64,000 nucleotides of DNA from Lachnospiraceae bacterium. GTDB taxonomy: Bacteria; Bacillota; Clostridia; Lachnospirales; Lachnospiraceae. Below are positions 61,727 through 64,000 of this stretch, one piece after another. Every line of letters starts with the position of its first letter. Position 1 is the first letter of the stretch. Made by a program: the position numbers and the translations under genes. The DNA is taken from contig JAFTXG010000031.1 in assembly GCA_017461725.1 (NCBI GenBank), positions 186,001 to 250,000 of the forward strand, written 5' to 3'. The notes beneath the pieces were generated by a model. The model worked only from the letters and a program-made list of their open reading frames with translations, was not told the DNA's origin and did not search any database.

Positions 61727-62251
61727 ATGATGATCCTGGAATATTTCTCAAATCTTCTGGTTCCCCTTTTTGTTTTTTATGTGGTCACCCTCGGAGCGAT
61801 GAAGCGCCGCCCTGTATTCTCTGATTTTCTGCGCGGAGCAAAGGACGGGCTGAAAATTACGGTGGATATTTTACCATCCCTTGTGGGGCTGATGGTGGCG
61901 GTCAGCGTGCTGCGGGCCTCCGGTTTTCTGGATGTCGTAGCCGATGTGCTGGGCAAGATCATCCCGGAAAACATATTGCCGGCGGCGACCATACCGCCGC
62001 TATTGGTGCGGCTGTTCTCCAACTCGGCGGCCACCGGTCTGGCGCTGGATATCTTTGGCGAGTACGGGCCTGACTCCTACATCGGGCTGATCGTCTCCAT
62101 CGGCCTCAGTGCCACGGAGAGCGTGTTCTATGTGATGAGCGTCTATCTGGGCTCAGTCGGAATCAGAAAGAGCCGATATATCCTACCGGGAGCGCTGACG
62201 ACCACCATAGCAGGAATCGCGGCCAGTGTAGTGCTGGCCGCGATGATGTAG
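61727..62251 (+). CDS. spmB: Spore maturation protein B
   Basis: About 174 residues, membrane protein with four to five helices and the gate-domain signature RLFSNSAATGLALDIFGEYGPDS, paired with SpmA in spore core dehydration. The start is uncertain: GGAGG (61711-61715) is followed by ATG at 61718, GTG at 61721 and ATG at 61727. The last gives acceptable spacing and the usual N-terminus. The gene ends 11 bases from the convergent sulfatase stop, with no terminator visible between them. Confidence 0.92.
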   Translation: MMILEYFSNLLVPLFVFYVVTLGAMKRRPVFSDFLRGAKDGLKITVDILPSLVGLMVAVSVLRASGFLDVVADVLGKIIPENILPAATIPPLLVRLFSNSAATGLALDIFGEYGPDSYIGLIVSIGLSATESVFYVMSVYLGSVGIRKSRYILPGALTTTIAGIAASVVLAAMM

Positions 62252-62262
62252 AGTCATATGTA

Positions 62263-63681
62263 TCACAGATCGATCCGGTAGCCCTCCGGTATCCGCGCGA
62301 TCTCCTCGTCGTGGAAGAGAGGCTGATCCTTGCGGCCGGCATAGTGAGGGTGGCGCTTACTGTAGGTTTCTCCGTCGGTGCTGGTCTCCGATTTGTTTTG
62401 CTCGGAGGCGCGGTAAGCGTCCAAGAGTGGCTTCAATACCAGTACCGTAGGGTTCTCGGGATCGTAAACGTCCCGCTCTGCGGGAGTGGTCTCAAAGAGA
62501 TAGTATCGGTCACCAGAAGCATGGTAAACCAGTTTATTCTGTCCGTCGGTGACCATATACACACCGTTATCGCCGCAGCCATACTGGGAGAATACATGGG
62601 TGTGGGTCTGTCCGCCAAAGAGGTCGATACCGTCGAACTCCGTGGGATCGTAGGGGATGCCTGCGTAGCTTAACATGGTGGGAGCAACGTCAACCAGGGA
62701 GCACACATCGGTGCGCACCTGCGGCGCAACGCCGGGATAGTGCATGACAAACGGAATGCGGCAGGAGGAATCCATCATGGTGCGCTTTCCGGTGGCGTGA
62801 TAGTCGCCCATCATATCGCCGTGGTCGGCAGTGTAGAGAATCAGCGTGTCCTCGTACATGCCTTTGTCCTTCAGGGCCTTGATGATGCGGCCCACCTGGT
62901 AATCCACGAAGGAAACGCAGGCATAATAGAAGTTCTTCATGCGAAGAACATCCTGCTCGCTCATCATCAGACGTTTGCAGGAGCAGCGGTCAGTAATCAG
63001 GTCCCAATACTGCTCCAGATCCTCGGGCGCAGGCGCGAAGGGCGCGGGCGGGTCATCCCGGTACAGTTTATTCCAGGGTGCCGGGGGATTGAACGGCGGG
63101 TGCGGATGAATAAAGGAGGAAACCAGAAACATAGGCTTGTCCGGGTCACAGTTCTCGATATAGTTCACGCTCTTGTCGCCGATCCACTGGGTCGGATGAT
63201 CCTCCGCGGGGAGCTGAGCCACCTGGGGAACATAGTACATCTCACTGCGCATGCCGTGGATATCGAAAATGTGAGGATATTTCTCGTGGATCTCCCGAGC
63301 GAAATCATCGGACGCTTTCGGGATCTCTTCCTGCGTATAGCGCTTCTCGAAACCCATGCTGTCATAGGGTGCTACCACATGGTGCATCTTTCCGATGGCG
63401 CAGGTCTGATAGCCGTCCTTTGTAAATTCAGAATAAAATCCGTCGCCCTGATATACATACTGCCTGGAGTTGGTGTTGCAGCCGGTACGTGCACAGTACT
63501 GTCCGGAGAACAGAGAGAAGCGCGCCGGAACACACACGGGGGAGGGCGTGAATGCATTTTCAAATACAACAGAGTCACGGGCCAGTGCGTCCAGATTAGG
63601 GGTCTGGATCACAGGATTTCCCAGCGCGGCGATGGTGTCCTTGCGCTGCTGGTCGGTGAACAAAAGCAAAACATGTTTCAT
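62263..63681 (-). CDS. Sulfatase-like hydrolase
   Basis: A 472-residue formylglycine-type sulfatase. LLLFTDQQRKDT near the N-terminus binds the metal. CVPARFS (about 49-55) is the CxPxR motif with Ala in place of Ser, and YTADHGDMMGDYHATGKRTM is the second metal block. The pattern fits choline-sulfatase/glycan sulfatase relatives. No signal peptide, so it is cytoplasmic. AGGAGG precedes the ATG. A consensus promoter lies upstream, and a LacI-type gene is divergent from it, the likely regulator. It is only distantly similar by eye to the sulfatase at 2928. Confidence 0.92.
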   Translation of the reverse strand: MKHVLLLFTDQQRKDTIAALGNPVIQTPNLDALARDSVVFENAFTPSPVCVPARFSLFSGQYCARTGCNTNSRQYVYQGDGFYSEFTKDGYQTCAIGKMHHVVAPYDSMGFEKRYTQEEIPKASDDFAREIHEKYPHIFDIHGMRSEMYYVPQVAQLPAEDHPTQWIGDKSVNYIENCDPDKPMFLVSSFIHPHPPFNPPAPWNKLYRDDPPAPFAPAPEDLEQYWDLITDRCSCKRLMMSEQDVLRMKNFYYACVSFVDYQVGRIIKALKDKGMYEDTLILYTADHGDMMGDYHATGKRTMMDSSCRIPFVMHYPGVAPQVRTDVCSLVDVAPTMLSYAGIPYDPTEFDGIDLFGGQTHTHVFSQYGCGDNGVYMVTDGQNKLVYHASGDRYYLFETTPAERDVYDPENPTVLVLKPLLDAYRASEQNKSETSTDGETYSKRHPHYAGRKDQPLFHDEEIARIPEGYRIDL

Positions 63682-63732
63682 GGGAAGACCTCCTGTTGCA
63701 GAGATGTAATGATTTGCGTTGGAAATATGTTT

Positions 63733-63761
63733 ATATTAGCAAAACGAAATGGAACTGTCAA
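63733..63761 (-). promoter_or_regulatory. Sigma-A promoter of the second sulfatase
   Basis: On the minus strand TTGACA and TAATAT are separated by 17 bases, about 50 bases before the sulfatase start codon. Confidence 0.8.
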
Positions 63762-63919
63762 TGTGGATTTGAGGTGCATTTTCAGGGTCAGATTTGAATT
63801 TTTCGAGTTTTTTGCAAGAGGAACCAACGGAACTTGAGGGTAAAGAGGAAATATTTTGTATTTTTTTACCAAATTAAAGAAATAAAGTTTGTTAAAAAGG
63901 TAGAATGAACAAAAAGAGC

Positions 63920-63948
63920 TTGTACAGATCAACTTTTTGATATATTAT
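63920..63948 (+). promoter_or_regulatory. Promoter of the LacI-type gene
   Basis: TTGTAC and TATTAT are separated by 17 bases, about 28 bases before the ATG at 63976. Confidence 0.6.
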
Positions 63949-63975
63949 TAACATAAGTTGAGAAGGAATGATGAG

Positions 63976-64000
63976 ATGGCTACCATTTATGATATTGCAA
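63976..64000 (+). CDS. LacI family regulator, first codons only
   Basis: Only eight codons (MATIYDIA) are inside the window, with AGAAGGAATGATG before the ATG. This opening is typical of LacI/GalR regulators, whose helix-turn-helix begins with [VI]YDIAKxAGVS. It is cut by the window end. Divergent from the second sulfatase, which it probably regulates. Confidence 0.6.

Noticed and set aside
62740..63837. A 365-codon plus-strand open frame opposite the second sulfatase
   Set aside because: Antisense shadow. The sulfatase on the minus strand has promoter, ribosome binding site and catalytic motifs.

Overview
The window looks like chromosome from a gut-type, spore-forming anaerobe of the Clostridia, most likely Lachnospiraceae. 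The reasons are a mid-range GC content, strong AGGAGG-type ribosome binding sites, spmA/spmB, DUF6462-type small proteins, an LplB-type sugar transporter, a membrane-bound AraC regulator and a MetF/MetV/RnfC-type methylenetetrahydrofolate reductase module. I cannot fix genus or species from the sequence. No plasmid, phage structural, rRNA or CRISPR features are visible.

Layout. 0.2-9 kb: a membrane glycosyltransferase (-), a LysR regulator divergent from a sulfatase, an SH3/SleB-type wall hydrolase with a WalR-like box, an NfeD-SPFH pair, a membrane protein, biotin ligase and a small conserved protein. 9.3-12.6 kb: housekeeping (dusB, greA, lysS). 12.7-18.1 kb: a decayed island with two DUF6462-type genes, a scar of a BREX-1 phage-defence locus (pglZ middle joined to the brxL tail), a LexA-controlled Y-family polymerase operon with small partner ORFs, a DUF4143 ATPase and two gene relics. 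18.1-23.6 kb: an AEC transporter, small proteins, YxjI/LURP-like, DUF975 and coiled-coil proteins, and gnd.

23.9-37.6 kb is a co-directional accessory locus: membrane AraC sensor-regulator, a metallo-beta-lactamase fused to a glycerophosphodiesterase, GH3 glycosidase, M20 peptidase, a second glycerophosphodiesterase family protein, a three-part sugar ABC transporter (two permeases plus binding lipoprotein) and a metallophosphoesterase. Together they suggest capture and dismantling of a phosphodiester-decorated glycoside, perhaps teichoic-acid-like or glycerophospho-glycan material. 37.9-43.2 kb: a MetV-RnfC fusion, MetV and MetF (one-carbon/acetogenic metabolism), then pgi. 43.4-50.3 kb, minus strand: a LarA-like DUF2088 protein and a five-gene cassette (SGNH, DUF4358-like, MBOAT, DHHW/AlgX-like, SGNH) that looks like an extracellular polymer O-acetylation system.

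50.5-54.1 kb: tRNA-Lys, RtcB RNA ligase, a small XRE regulator with a hairpin over its ribosome binding site, a 200-bp near-palindromic element, tRNA-Glu, tRNA-Ser, a broken toxin-antitoxin pair and a 2H phosphoesterase. 54.2-64 kb: GH31 glycosidase divergent from an AraC regulator, a lipoprotein with a HExxH-type C-terminal domain, DegV, spmA/spmB, a second sulfatase and, divergent from it, the first codons of a LacI-type regulator cut by the window end.

Product names come from recognising motifs by eye. No database search was run.
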